64,000 nt of DNA from an uncultured Bacteroidales bacterium (GCA_902782465.1 CACZNH010000008.1:1-64000); one strand, 5' to 3'. Numbered from the stretch's first letter, positions 1-8,885 are shown. Made by a program: numbers and translations. Notes: generated from the sequence alone by a model not told the origin.

Positions 1-28
1 ATGTTGAACGTTAAATGATTATAGAGTA

Positions 29-1210
29 ATGAAGAACGTATTATTCGCATGCCTGTTGTGCATGCTCGTGTGCAGTTGTAATTCCCGTCAGTATAAGGTT
101 GAGGGTAACGTGACCGGTCTGGACGATGGCACCGTTGTGCAACTCGTGCCCATGAGCCATGATAATGAGGCCCCGATTGCCGAGGCTACTGTCAATGGTG
201 GAAAATTCACCTTCGAGGGAGAGATTGGAGACAGCCTGCCGATGCCCATCTGTGTGAACCTCATGGTCAAGGATGCCATCGGAATTGAGACTTTCATGCT
301 CGAGAAAGGCAATGTCACTATCGAGGGCAAAGCCACCAAGGGCGAACCCGACCAGAACGGAGTGACCAATTACACTTGGGACGTTACTGTCAAGGGTTCA
401 CCGCTGACCGACAAGCTCAACGGCTACAAGCAACGCCGCGCCGACCTCGACAAGCTCTTCAACGATAATCACGAGAAGTATGCCCAGGTCATCCAGCAGG
501 TCAATGAGGCCCGCACGGCCAAGGACGCTGCCCGCGAGAAGCAGATCATGGAGACCGAGGACTACAAGGCCTTCGAAAAGGCTGAGAAGGACTTCTTTGC
601 CAAGGTAGAGGAGACCTACAAGGGCATCGTTGAAGAGAATAAGGACACCTATTGGGGCCCCATGATGGCCATCTACTTGTGGACTTACTTCACTGCCGCC
701 GACAAGCCCCTGTATGACTCACTCTCGCCCGAGGCACAGCAGAGCTGGTACGGTAAGAAGATGATTGACGAGATGATGCCTGCAGGTGTCACGGGCCAGA
801 AAGCCAAATCGTTGACCGTGAAAGGCGATGACGGTAAGGAACTGACGCTTGAAGAACTTGCCAAGGGCAAAAAGCTGTTGCTCATCGACTTTTGGGCTTC
901 GTGGTGCGGACCCTGCCGCAAGGAGATTCCCAATGTAAAGAAACAGTACGAGCTCTATAAGGACAAGGGCCTTGAGGTAGTGAGCATCAGTATTGACCAA
1001 AATGAGGCCGCATGGCGCAAGGCCGTGGAACAGGAACAACTGCAGTGGCCCAACTTCCTGGACCGCATGGGCGCTGCCGATGCCTATAAGGTGCGTTCCA
1101 TCCCTGCCATGTTCCTGCTTGATGCTGAGAACCTGACAGTGATTGAATCAGGCGAAAACGCCCGTGGCGAGGCTCTCGCCCAAAAACTCGTCGAACTCCT
1201 CGGCAAATAG
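29..1210 (+). CDS. TlpA-like thioredoxin-fold lipoprotein (DUF4369-type N-terminus)
   Basis: Predicted periplasm-facing thiol-disulfide oxidoreductase lipoprotein of 393 residues. A short signal sequence ends in a lipobox (V-C-S-C, Cys at about residue 17). A beta-rich N-terminal part resembling DUF4369 follows, then a charged helical stretch (about 130-215), then a thioredoxin/AhpC-TSA domain from about residue 265. The active site is intact: W-C-G-P-C, with Cys293 and Cys296, followed by R-K-E-I-P as in TlpA/ResA. It probably reduces or isomerises exported cysteine proteins, or serves cytochrome maturation; the substrate is unknown. It is the only one of the four TlpA-type genes here with the classical CGPC site and a lipid anchor. 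A hairpin terminator follows, so it is transcribed separately from the three paralogues downstream. Confidence 0.85.
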   Translation: MKNVLFACLLCMLVCSCNSRQYKVEGNVTGLDDGTVVQLVPMSHDNEAPIAEATVNGGKFTFEGEIGDSLPMPICVNLMVKDAIGIETFMLEKGNVTIEGKATKGEPDQNGVTNYTWDVTVKGSPLTDKLNGYKQRRADLDKLFNDNHEKYAQVIQQVNEARTAKDAAREKQIMETEDYKAFEKAEKDFFAKVEETYKGIVEENKDTYWGPMMAIYLWTYFTAADKPLYDSLSPEAQQSWYGKKMIDEMMPAGVTGQKAKSLTVKGDDGKELTLEELAKGKKLLLIDFWASWCGPCRKEIPNVKKQYELYKDKGLEVVSISIDQNEAAWRKAVEQEQLQWPNFLDRMGAADAYKVRSIPAMFLLDAENLTVIESGENARGEALAQKLVELLGK

Positions 1211-1258
1211 AAACGGGCACTCACATGAGATTCGAGTAATCTATGTTTTTGTTCATGG

Positions 1259-1287
1259 TTCGGGTGACTGCATGCCAGTCACCCGAA
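1259..1287 (+). terminator. Hairpin terminator after first TlpA gene
   Basis: Perfect 12-bp stem (TTCGGGTGACTG with CAGTCACCCGAA) around a 5-base loop, about 50 bases after the stop codon. The following T-run is weak, so termination strength is uncertain. Confidence 0.6.
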
Positions 1288-1323
1288 TCTTGAAAAAGGA
1301 TTGCTGTGAGTTTTCTTGAAAAA

Positions 1324-1355
1324 TTTGGGTATTGATATGATTCTTACTATCTTTG
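1324..1355 (+). promoter_or_regulatory. Bacteroidetes-type promoter for the TlpA paralogue cluster
   Basis: TTTG at 1324-1327, 20 bases, then TATCTTTG at 1348-1355: a full match to the Bacteroidetes -33/-7 consensus. It lies about 40 bases before the ATG at 1394. This rules out the longer in-frame reading that would start at 1316, upstream of the promoter. Confidence 0.8.
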
Positions 1356-1393
1356 CCACAGTAAATCATTCAAAAAACCAAATAATTACGATT

Positions 1394-2500
1394 ATGAAGA
1401 GGTTTTTTTTGTCCATGCTTGTGGGCTTGATGACGTTGGGTGCAATGGCTCAGGAGGCCACATTCACGCTGAGCGGTACGATTGAGGGCGTGGGCTCCAA
1501 GGTCATGTACTACTTGATCGAACCCGATGGCGGCGTGATTGCCCAGGAGACGAAAAACGTGGTTGGCGACAGACTGGAGTTGTCCTTCGTGGTGGATAGC
1601 GTGGGCTTACTGTCGGTCATCGGCAGCAGTGGATACTTGTTCTTTGTCCCAGTGATTCCAGGTGAGGCGGCTACCGTGACCGGGACGCCCGGGAATTTCA
1701 CCTTCGACGGCTCGCTGTTTTATCGTCAGTTCAGCGAGGTGGTTGCTGCCGTCAATCCCCTCCAGGAGGCATGCTGGAAATATGACTTCAAGGCCGATTG
1801 CCAGGATGAGATAGCAGGTAAGACCGCCGAAGAAATCTTTGACCTGTATCAAGCCAAAACGCAAGCCCAATATCAGCCTGTCAGGGACTTTGTGCTATCC
1901 TATGTCGAGCTCCATCCCGATAGCGACGCCTCGGTGTTTGCACTGCGGTTTTTAGATGATAAGGTTAGCGTGGACCGCGCCGTCGATTGCCTGAGCAAGG
2001 CCGTGCGTGAAGGCCGCATGAAGCCTTTTATTGAAGAGAAGTATGAAGATATGCTCTTGAAAGGATGCAGCTTCATGAATGCGACCGCTCCCGACTTCAC
2101 GTTACAGGACGCCCAGGGCAAGGCGTTGCCGTTGAGCAGCATGCGCGGCAAGTGGGTGCTCGTCGATTTCTGGAGCACGACATGTGGGGCCTCCATCTCC
2201 CAGTTCATGACATTGACGCAACTGTATGACCAGTATAAGGACCATATCGAGATACTGGGCGTTGACTGTGAGACCGATGAGACCACGTGGCGAACGGAGA
2301 TGAACTCCAAGTTCAGATTCTTGCCCTGGAAGAATGTCAACGGCTGTTATGACTTTGATGACCCTGAGAACCCGGCTCGCGTCTATGAAACGTCAGCCAC
2401 TCCCACCTATTTTCTTGTCAATCCCTCGGGTAAAGTCGTCAAGAAGAGTGTGGCCAATGCCGAAGAATTCAAGACGATTTTTGGAATATTATTCGATTAA
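1394..2500 (+). CDS. TlpA-like secreted protein with degenerate active site (CGAS)
   Basis: Secreted thioredoxin-fold protein of 368 residues. The start at 1394 is chosen because it gives a clean signal peptide (MKRFFLSMLV... ending A-M-A-Q) and sits just after a strong promoter. Residues about 20-110 form a DUF4369-like beta domain, then a helical linker, then a thioredoxin/AhpC-TSA domain from about 240. The active site reads T-T-C-G-A-S: Cys264 is kept, but the resolving Cys is Ser267 and the preceding Trp is Thr. Such a monothiol protein cannot do a normal dithiol exchange; it may trap mixed disulfides or have lost redox function. It is the first gene of a three-gene paralogous run, with 6 bases to the next gene. 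Confidence 0.82.
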   Translation: MKRFFLSMLVGLMTLGAMAQEATFTLSGTIEGVGSKVMYYLIEPDGGVIAQETKNVVGDRLELSFVVDSVGLLSVIGSSGYLFFVPVIPGEAATVTGTPGNFTFDGSLFYRQFSEVVAAVNPLQEACWKYDFKADCQDEIAGKTAEEIFDLYQAKTQAQYQPVRDFVLSYVELHPDSDASVFALRFLDDKVSVDRAVDCLSKAVREGRMKPFIEEKYEDMLLKGCSFMNATAPDFTLQDAQGKALPLSSMRGKWVLVDFWSTTCGASISQFMTLTQLYDQYKDHIEILGVDCETDETTWRTEMNSKFRFLPWKNVNGCYDFDDPENPARVYETSATPTYFLVNPSGKVVKKSVANAEEFKTIFGILFD

Positions 2501-2506
2501 AACAAT

Positions 2507-3649
2507 ATGAAGATGAAAAAGTTCTTATTGACCATGCTCATGGGCGTGATGGCGCTGGGCGCGATGGCCCAGGACGGTAAATTTACGGTGACTGGCTCTT
2601 TCAAGGGGCTGGGCGACACGGTGCGGGTCTTCCTCGTCGATGCCAACGGTGAGATGCTGGCTCAGGAAAGCCGTGCCATCGTTGATGACAAGTTTGACAT
2701 GACGTTTGACTTGACTGATGCGGCGACGCTCCACGTCTTCGGTCTTGAAAATGGACAGTTGAGTCGTGACAATTCGTTTTCCGTTCCTGCTTTGCCTGGT
2801 GAGCATGCAGTCATCGAAGGCGATGCCAACGCTTGCACCATGAGTGGCTCACAGTTCTATGTCGATTATCAAGAGGCTTCCAATCTCATTGAAGCCCCTC
2901 AAAAGGCAGCCCGTGACTTCGTGAGGGAGTGCCGTGAGAAGTTTGAATCGGGAGTCCCTCAAGAAGAGGTGGAAAAAGAGTTTGATGAGAAATATCCCGC
3001 TTTGGAACAGGCTGTGGCCGATGCTGTGCTGGACTATGTCAAGGCTCATCCTGATCAGGATGCATCGGCAATGCTGCTCTCCGACCTGGGCAGTGATACC
3101 AAGCACATGGAAGAGGGTGCAGCCTTGTTGAGTGAGCGTGCCCGCAGTAGCGTTGCCGCCAATATGTATAAGGGCATACTTGCCGCTGCTAAGAAGGAAG
3201 AAGCCGACAAGGCTCAGCAAGAGGGGCTTACAGGTAATATGGCTCCCGATTTCACCTTGATGGACATCAACGGCCAGCCGCTGGCATTGAGCAGCTTGCG
3301 CGGCAAGTGGGTGATTCTCGACTTCTGGGGCTCGTGGTGCAAGTGGTGTATCAAGGGTGTGCCCGACATGAAGAAATATTATGCCAAGTATCAGGACAAG
3401 CTGGAAATCCTGGGCGTGGACTGCAACGACACGGTCGAGAAGTGGAAAGCCGCTGTCGCACAATACGAGTTGCCCTGGCTGCACGTCTATTGGGACAAGG
3501 ATGACGAGAACTGCGATAACCCGATTGCGCTCTACGGCGTGCGCGGTTTCCCCACCAAGGTCATCATTGACCCCGAGGGCAACGTTGCCAAGGTCATCGT
3601 GGGCGAGGACCCCGCCTTCTACGGCATTCTGGACGAGATGCTGAAATAA
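2507..3649 (+). CDS. TlpA-like secreted thiol-disulfide oxidoreductase (CKWC)
   Basis: Secreted paralogue of 380 residues: signal peptide ending A-M-A-Q, DUF4369-like beta domain, helical linker with a V-K-A-H-P-D-Q-D-A motif, and C-terminal AhpC-TSA/thioredoxin domain. The active site is W-C-K-W-C with Cys278 and Cys281, so both cysteines are present but the middle residues differ from CGPC. These residues tune redox potential in this superfamily, so a distinct potential or partner is likely (inference). Near-identical DNA blocks around the active site are shared with the next gene, showing a fairly recent tandem duplication. It is co-transcribed with the genes on each side (gaps of 6 and 27 bases). 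Confidence 0.85.
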   Translation: MKMKKFLLTMLMGVMALGAMAQDGKFTVTGSFKGLGDTVRVFLVDANGEMLAQESRAIVDDKFDMTFDLTDAATLHVFGLENGQLSRDNSFSVPALPGEHAVIEGDANACTMSGSQFYVDYQEASNLIEAPQKAARDFVRECREKFESGVPQEEVEKEFDEKYPALEQAVADAVLDYVKAHPDQDASAMLLSDLGSDTKHMEEGAALLSERARSSVAANMYKGILAAAKKEEADKAQQEGLTGNMAPDFTLMDINGQPLALSSLRGKWVILDFWGSWCKWCIKGVPDMKKYYAKYQDKLEILGVDCNDTVEKWKAAVAQYELPWLHVYWDKDDENCDNPIALYGVRGFPTKVIIDPEGNVAKVIVGEDPAFYGILDEMLK

Positions 3650-3676
3650 TATAGAGTAAACTCAAAATAAACGGAT

Positions 3677-4795
3677 ATGAAGATGAGAAAGTTTTTATTG
3701 ACCATGCTCGTGGGCATGATGGCGCTGGGTGCAATGGCCCAGGAAGGTATTTTCACGGTGAGGGGCACCTTTGAGGGCCGCGACGACTCGGTGTCCTTAA
3801 TCCTGGTCAAGCCCTCGAGAAACAGAATCATCGTTAAACAGACCTATCCCGTGACTGGCGAGATGCTGGAGCTGTCGCACAAGTTGAAGGATGTGGCGAT
3901 GCTCTATGTCGTGGACGTCAAGAATGGCAAGAATAATGGCTACATGAAGTTGCCTGCAGTGCCTGGAGAGACCTTGGAGTTCTATTTGGATGCCAACGGC
4001 GTTACACACCTCGGGGGCTCGCAACTGTATATAGACTTTGATGAAGCCGAGCAGACCGTCATGGAAACCGATATAGCTCTTTCTAACTTCCCTCGACCTG
4101 AATCAGAAGAACAATGGGATGAGCATGTTAAAGAGTATCGCAAAGCGTATCAGCACATGGTTGACTGTGTAATGGACTATGTCAAGGCTCATCCCGACCA
4201 GGATGCCACCGCTGCCCTGATTGGAATCACGATTGAGGACCATGTCGAGAATATCGAGGCTGCCGCTGCCATGCTGACCGAACGCGCCCGCAACAGTGTG
4301 GCCGCAAACCTGTATAAGTCCAACCTTGCTCGTGCCAAGAGTATACAGCAGGAGAGAGAAAGCCGATATGCCCTTGAAGGTTGTCCCGCGCCCGACTTCA
4401 CCCTCAATGACATCAACGGCAAGCCGCTGGCATTGAGCAGCCTGCGCGGCAAGTGGGTAGTGCTTGACTTCTGGGGCTCGTGGTGTGGCTGGTGCATCAA
4501 GGGATTCCCTGACATGAAGGAATACTATGCCAAGTACAAGGGCAAGTTTGAAATCCTGGGTGTGGACTGCAACGACACCGTCGAGAAGTGGAAAGCAGCC
4601 GTTGAAAAGCACGAACTGCCTTGGCTCCACGTCTATTGTGACATGGATGACAAGAGCGGCAACGACCCACTGACGCTCTACAACGTGGGTAGCTTCCCCA
4701 CCAAGATTATCATCGACCCCCAGGGGCTGGTGAACAAGATTGTCATAGGCGAGGACCCCACCTTCTATGACTACCTCGACAAGATAATGAATTAG
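3677..4795 (+). CDS. TlpA-like secreted thiol-disulfide oxidoreductase (CGWC)
   Basis: Third tandem paralogue, 372 residues, with the same plan: signal peptide ending A-M-A-Q, DUF4369-like N-terminal domain, helical middle carrying V-K-A-H-P-D-Q-D-A, and AhpC-TSA/thioredoxin domain. The active site is W-C-G-W-C (Cys270, Cys273). It is closest to the preceding gene, with long shared stretches in the C-terminal domain and a divergent N-terminal half, which suggests the sensor-like beta domain diversifies while the catalytic domain is conserved. trxB lies 66 bases downstream on the same strand, but TrxB is cytoplasmic and would need a membrane electron carrier to serve these proteins. Confidence 0.85.
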   Translation: MKMRKFLLTMLVGMMALGAMAQEGIFTVRGTFEGRDDSVSLILVKPSRNRIIVKQTYPVTGEMLELSHKLKDVAMLYVVDVKNGKNNGYMKLPAVPGETLEFYLDANGVTHLGGSQLYIDFDEAEQTVMETDIALSNFPRPESEEQWDEHVKEYRKAYQHMVDCVMDYVKAHPDQDATAALIGITIEDHVENIEAAAAMLTERARNSVAANLYKSNLARAKSIQQERESRYALEGCPAPDFTLNDINGKPLALSSLRGKWVVLDFWGSWCGWCIKGFPDMKEYYAKYKGKFEILGVDCNDTVEKWKAAVEKHELPWLHVYCDMDDKSGNDPLTLYNVGSFPTKIIIDPQGLVNKIVIGEDPTFYDYLDKIMN

Positions 4796-4861
4796 ATAAC
4801 AGATATTAGATAATAGATATTAGATTGACTGACAACTGATAACTTAAAACTGACAACTGAA
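4796..4861 (+). repeat. Degenerate short tandem repeat spacer
   Basis: AT-rich gap made of imperfect 8-11 base units of the type GATATTAGATAATA and CTGACAACTGATAA. Similar spacers occur at 8840-8885, 18770-18819, 19465-19500, 28722-28744, 38875-38905 and 45185-45230. Confidence 0.55.
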
Positions 4862-5788
4862 ATGGAACATACACAATGTTTGATAGTCGGCTCTGGCCCT
4901 GCCGGTTACACCGCAGCGATTTATCTGGTGCGCTCCGCCATCGACTGCCTGCTCATCGAGGGCTTGCAGGTGGGCGGACAGTTGACCCAGACAACGACCA
5001 TCGAGAATTTCCCGGGCTTCCCTGAGGGCGTTGAAGGTTTCCAGCTGATGGAAAGCATGCGCCAGCAGGCAGTGAACCTGGGTGCAAAGATGAAATCGGG
5101 CCTTGTGGCAGGTATCGATATGAGCCAGCGCCCATTCTTCGTCACCCTTGACGGCGGCGAGCAGCTCACTGCCGACACCGTGATTGTCGCTACTGGCGCG
5201 ACTGCCAAATATTTGGGCTTGCCTGACGAGACGAAGTATGCGGGCCAAGGCGTTTCGGCTTGTGCGACGTGCGATGGCTTTTTCTACCGCAAGAAGGTCG
5301 TGGCTGTTGTGGGCGGCGGAGATACCGCCTGTGAGGAGGCCGACTATCTGAGCCATCTGGCCAGCAAGGTCTATCTCATCGTGCGCAAGGACTACCTGCG
5401 CGCTAGCGAGGCCATGCAGCAGCGTGTCAAGGAGAACGAGAAGATCGAGATCCTGTTCAACACCAACACCGTGGGCCTGTTTGGCGACAACGGTGTGGAA
5501 GGAGCCCATCTGGTGCGCTTCAAGGGCACCGACAAGGAAGAACTGTTCGACATCGCCATTGACGGCTTTTTCCTCGCCATCGGCCACCGTCCCAACACCG
5601 ACTTTCTGGGCGGACAGGTTGACCTCGACGAGCAGGGTTACATCAAACTCACGGGTCACAACACCGCCACTAACGTCGAGGGCGTATTTGCCGCCGGTGA
5701 CGTCGCCGACCCGCACTACCGCCAGGCCATCGTTGCCGCCGCTGGAGGCTGCCGCGCCGCCATCGACGTGAAGGAATACCTCTCCTGA
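4862..5788 (+). CDS. trxB: Thioredoxin reductase
   Basis: NADPH-dependent flavoprotein that reduces thioredoxin in the cytoplasm; 308 residues, the normal length. FAD-binding G-S-G-P-A-G at residues 10-15, redox-active C-A-T-C at Cys134-Cys137, NADPH-binding G-G-G-D-T-A at 151-156, and the C-terminal FAD motif G-V-F-A-A-G-D-V. All catalytic elements are intact. It follows the TlpA-type genes by 66 bases; whether it shares their transcript is unclear because the gap is a repeat spacer with no obvious promoter. A strong hairpin follows the stop. Confidence 0.96.
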   Translation: MEHTQCLIVGSGPAGYTAAIYLVRSAIDCLLIEGLQVGGQLTQTTTIENFPGFPEGVEGFQLMESMRQQAVNLGAKMKSGLVAGIDMSQRPFFVTLDGGEQLTADTVIVATGATAKYLGLPDETKYAGQGVSACATCDGFFYRKKVVAVVGGGDTACEEADYLSHLASKVYLIVRKDYLRASEAMQQRVKENEKIEILFNTNTVGLFGDNGVEGAHLVRFKGTDKEELFDIAIDGFFLAIGHRPNTDFLGGQVDLDEQGYIKLTGHNTATNVEGVFAAGDVADPHYRQAIVAAAGGCRAAIDVKEYLS

Positions 5789-5838
5789 TAACGTAATAGA
5801 AGCTATAGCCTCGATAGCAGCTATAGTTGCCATATAAT

Positions 5839-5880
5839 AACACATGAGGACAGTTGCCAACGCAGCTGCCCTCATGTGTT
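5839..5880 (+). terminator. Bidirectional hairpin between trxB and capA-like gene
   Basis: Outer stem of 11 perfect pairs (AACACATGAGG with CCTCATGTGTT) plus inner pairing, in the 105-base gap between two convergent genes. It probably stops transcription from both sides. Confidence 0.7.
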
Positions 5881-5893
5881 GTTGGGGTTTGAG

Positions 5894-6955
5894 TTACTGC
5901 TCTTGGGGAACGTCAATGTTGTTGGACATCACCAGGTCGTGGGTGCGCTGCATGAAGCGGAAGAACTCGCCTTTGGAGTCGGGACGCAGGAGGTCGGGAC
6001 GCGACTCGGGGATGAGGACATAGTTCTCGCCCTTGGCGACGGGTTTCTGGACAAAGAAGAGTTTGTAGCGTGGATTTTCAACGACGGGTTTGCCGTTCTC
6101 CAGCTTCAGTGATACCTTGACCATGGCGCCGCCTCGGGTGTCGATGTCGCTCTGGTTGCTGATGAAGTTGCCCATGCTGTAAACGAGCAGCACGTTCTTG
6201 TCATACTCCTGGCTGTAGCGCATTTCCATAGGCTCGACGACGTGGGGATGGCCGCCGATGATGAGGTCCACACCCTGGGTGACGAGCCAGTCGGCGAGGG
6301 TGCGCTGCGAGGCCACGGGCTTCAACTGGTACTCGATGCCCCAATGCAGATTTACGCAAATGGCGCGTGCACCGCGCTCACGTGCCAGGGCGATATCCCT
6401 TTCTATCTGTTGCTGGTCAATGAAGTCGACGATGACGTTGCCTTGAATGGGGATGCCGTTGGTGCCGTAGGTATAGTCCAGGAAGGCGATTTTGATGCCC
6501 TTGACGTTGACGATATATGGCACTCGACGGTCGCGCTCCTGCTGGTCACGATAGGTGCCGATGTGGGGGATGCACAGCGAGTCGAGCGTCTGGCAGGTGC
6601 GCACCAAGCCCTTGTCGCGGCGGTCCAGACAGTGGTTGTTGGCTGTGAGGAAGAGGTCAAAGCCCACATCCTTGAGGCGCTGCGCATAGCTGTCAGGGGC
6701 ACTGAAGCACGGATAGCCCGTGTAGGGCCTGCCGCCCAACGGACACTCCAGGTTGACCACAGCAAGGTCTGCCCCCTTGATGTCATCCTCGATGTACTGG
6801 AAACACGGCGTGTAGTCGTAGGAGCCGTCAGGCTGCTGGGCGGCCGTGATTTGCGGCGCGTGCTGCATGGCGTCACCCACAAACATCAAGTCAATCGTGT
6901 GGTTGCTTTGCAGCAATGACACGACCGATAGCATCAATATAGAGAGCAGATTCAT
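5894..6955 (-). CDS. CapA-family (PGA_cap) metallophosphatase-like protein
   Basis: 353-residue protein of the CapA/PgsA family. The PGA_cap domain fills nearly the whole length: F-V-G-D-A-M near residue 26, N-L-E-C-P-L near 71, T-A-N-N-H-C-L-D-R-R near 105, H-W-G-I-E-Y and G-G-H-P-H-V near 215-240, and a Y-S-M-G-N-F-I block, matching the metal-site pattern of the family. The N-terminus is hydrophobic and may be a signal peptide. CapA proteins are linked to poly-gamma-glutamate capsules in Bacillus, but the role in Bacteroidales is not established and no pgs partners lie nearby. It lies downstream of ffh, separated by a long inverted repeat. Confidence 0.88.
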   Translation of the reverse strand: MNLLSILMLSVVSLLQSNHTIDLMFVGDAMQHAPQITAAQQPDGSYDYTPCFQYIEDDIKGADLAVVNLECPLGGRPYTGYPCFSAPDSYAQRLKDVGFDLFLTANNHCLDRRDKGLVRTCQTLDSLCIPHIGTYRDQQERDRRVPYIVNVKGIKIAFLDYTYGTNGIPIQGNVIVDFIDQQQIERDIALARERGARAICVNLHWGIEYQLKPVASQRTLADWLVTQGVDLIIGGHPHVVEPMEMRYSQEYDKNVLLVYSMGNFISNQSDIDTRGGAMVKVSLKLENGKPVVENPRYKLFFVQKPVAKGENYVLIPESRPDLLRPDSKGEFFRFMQRTHDLVMSNNIDVPQEQ

Positions 6956-6971
6956 AATTCAGAATGATTAC

Positions 6972-7041
6972 CTCACGCTAAGACGCAAAGCCGCTAAGAA
7001 TAATGTGATAAAAACTTAGCGCCTTAGCGTCTTAGCGTGAG
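6972..7041. repeat. Long inverted repeat (27-bp arms) between ffh and capA-like gene
   Basis: Arms at 6972-6998 and 7015-7041 pair over 27 bases with two mismatches, around a 16-base loop. Each arm is itself built of repeated CTTAGCG units (right arm: CTTAGCG, CCTTAGCG, TCTTAGCG, TGAG). A shorter copy lacking one unit occurs at 14885-14903. It could act as terminator or processing site between two minus-strand genes, or be a dispersed palindromic element. Confidence 0.8.
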
Positions 7042-7051
7042 ATGATGAGTG

Positions 7052-8401
7052 TTAGCGTCCGCGTTTGGCGGCCTTGGCTTGTGCCTTGGCGTTGCGCATC
7101 ATCTGCATGGGATTAGTCGAAACCTGGTGCATGACCTTGCGCATCGACAGGAACTGCTTCAACAGGCGGTTGACTTCCTCAACGCTGGTGCCGCTACCGG
7201 CGGCAATGCGCTTGCGGCGGCTGGCGTCGATGATGTCGGGGTTGGCTCGTTCCTGCGGCGTCATCGAGCCGATGATGGCCTCCACACCCTTGAACGCGTC
7301 GTCGGGGATATCGATATCCTTGATGGCCTTGCCCACGCCGGGAATCATCGATGCCAGGCTCTTGAGGTTACCCATCTTCTTGATTTGCTTGATTTGCTTG
7401 ATGAAGTCGTCGAAGTCAAACTTGTTCTGCTTGATTTTCTTCTCCAGCTTCTCGGCCTCTTCCTCGTCATACTGCTGCTGCATGCGGTCCACAAACGACA
7501 CGATGTCGCCCATGCCCAGGATGCGGTCGGCCATACCTTTGGGACGGAAGGGGTCCAGGTCGGTCATCTTCTCGCCGATACCCACAAACTTGATGGGTTT
7601 GTCAACGACGGCGCGGATTGACAGGGCAGCACCGCCACGGGTGTCACCGTCGAGCTTGGTGAGGACGACGCCGTCAAAGTCCAGACGCTCGTTGAACGCC
7701 TTGGCGGTATTCACGGCATCCTGACCGGTCATCGAGTCCACGACAAACAGGGTCTCGTTGGGGTGAATGGCGTCCTTGATGGCCTTGATTTCGGTCATCA
7801 TGGCCTCGTCAACGGCGAGACGGCCGGCGGTATCGACAATCACCAGGTCATAGCCCTGCTGCTTGGCGTGCTCGATAGCGTGTTGAGCGATGGCGACAGG
7901 GTCCTTGCTGTCGGGCTCGCTATAGACGGGCACCTCGATTTGCTCGGCGATGGTCTTCAGCTGGTCGATAGCGGCGGGACGGTAAACGTCGCAGGCCACG
8001 AGCAGCGGTTTGCGTTTTTCCTTACCGCTCTTGAGGCGGTTGGCGAGTTTGCCGGTGAAGGTCGTCTTACCGGAACCCTGCAGACCCGACATCAGGATGA
8101 CGGCAGGGTTGCCCTCGATGCTGAAGGTGGCTTCCTCGCCACCCATGAGCTCTGCCAACTCGTCATGGACAATCTTGACCATCAACTGGCTGGGATTGAC
8201 GGCATTGATGACGTTCTGGCCCAATGCCTTCTGCTTGACGTCATCGACGAATTTCTTGGCGACGGGATAGCTGACGTCGGCGTCCACGAGGGCGCGGCGC
8301 ACTTCCTTGAGGGTTGATGCTACGTTGATTTCGGTGATGTGGCCTTGTCCTTTCAGGACCTTAAATGACCGTTCAAGTTTATCAGATAAATTTTCAAACA
8401 T
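7052..8401 (-). CDS. ffh: Signal recognition particle protein Ffh (SRP54)
   Basis: GTPase of the signal recognition particle, which binds 4.5S RNA and signal sequences and docks with FtsY to target membrane proteins co-translationally. 449 residues, normal length. N domain helices 1-85, G domain with P-loop G-L-Q-G-S-G-K-T-T near residue 110, D-T-A-G-R near 190, T-K-L-D-G-D near 248, and a methionine-rich M domain from about 300 ending in a basic tail (K-A-A-K-R-G-R). It follows panC and panD on the same strand and may share their promoter. Confidence 0.97.
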   Translation of the reverse strand: MFENLSDKLERSFKVLKGQGHITEINVASTLKEVRRALVDADVSYPVAKKFVDDVKQKALGQNVINAVNPSQLMVKIVHDELAELMGGEEATFSIEGNPAVILMSGLQGSGKTTFTGKLANRLKSGKEKRKPLLVACDVYRPAAIDQLKTIAEQIEVPVYSEPDSKDPVAIAQHAIEHAKQQGYDLVIVDTAGRLAVDEAMMTEIKAIKDAIHPNETLFVVDSMTGQDAVNTAKAFNERLDFDGVVLTKLDGDTRGGAALSIRAVVDKPIKFVGIGEKMTDLDPFRPKGMADRILGMGDIVSFVDRMQQQYDEEEAEKLEKKIKQNKFDFDDFIKQIKQIKKMGNLKSLASMIPGVGKAIKDIDIPDDAFKGVEAIIGSMTPQERANPDIIDASRRKRIAAGSGTSVEEVNRLLKQFLSMRKVMHQVSTNPMQMMRNAKAQAKAAKRGR

Positions 8402-8472
8402 TTGTATGTGAGGTTTTTATAATATCATGATGAACTCCCTCCAAAAAAAATCGGGGGGAGTGCTAAAAGTTG

Positions 8473-8835
8473 TTATTTTTTCTTCTTGATGAGGCGGTTG
8501 GTGGCGGTGTCGGGGAAGACGATTTGCTGCTTGAAATTGCGGCCTTCCTCGGGGGTGACGATGGCATACGCCATGATGATGACGATGTCACCCACCTCGA
8601 CCTTGCGGGCTGCGGCGCCGTTTAGGCAGATGGTGCCGCTGCCGCGCTCGCCGGCGATGGTATAGGTGTCCAAGCGCTCACCATTGTTCACGTCAACGAT
8701 ATACACACGTTCGCCCTCGATGATGCCGGCGGCATCCATGAGGTCCTGGTCGATGGTGATGCTACCGATATAGTTGAGGTTGGCATCGGTCACCGTAACA
8801 CGGTGAATCTTGGATTTCATGACCTGAATGTACAT
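8473..8835 (-). CDS. panD: Aspartate 1-decarboxylase
   Basis: Makes beta-alanine from L-aspartate for pantothenate and CoA synthesis. The 120-residue proenzyme has the self-cleavage Gly24-Ser25 pair in Y-I-G-S-I-T-I-D, at the same positions as in E. coli PanD, where Ser25 becomes the pyruvoyl cofactor. This fit supports the start at 8835 rather than the internal Met at residue 6. The downstream motif L-N-G-A-A-A-R is also conserved. It lies between panC and ffh on the same strand, giving a pantothenate pair. Confidence 0.96.
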   Translation of the reverse strand: MYIQVMKSKIHRVTVTDANLNYIGSITIDQDLMDAAGIIEGERVYIVDVNNGERLDTYTIAGERGSGTICLNGAAARKVEVGDIVIIMAYAIVTPEEGRNFKQQIVFPDTATNRLIKKKK

Positions 8836-8839
8836 ATCT

Positions 8840-8885
8840 CTTGAGTTTTTAGTTTTTAGTTGTAAGTTTTAAGTTTTAAGTAAGA
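8840..8885 (-). repeat. Short degenerate repeats between panD and panC
   Basis: Tandem units close to AGTTTTTAGTT / AAGTTTTAAGT fill the gap between the two pan genes. Same class as the spacers noted elsewhere in the window. Confidence 0.5.

Noticed and set aside
1316-1393. Upstream extension of the CGAS TlpA gene
   Set aside because: The extension would start before the consensus promoter (1324-1355) and would bury the signal peptide.
4844-5875. Minus-strand frame (343 codons) covering trxB
   Set aside because: trxB on the plus strand has every expected motif; the opposite frame has none.
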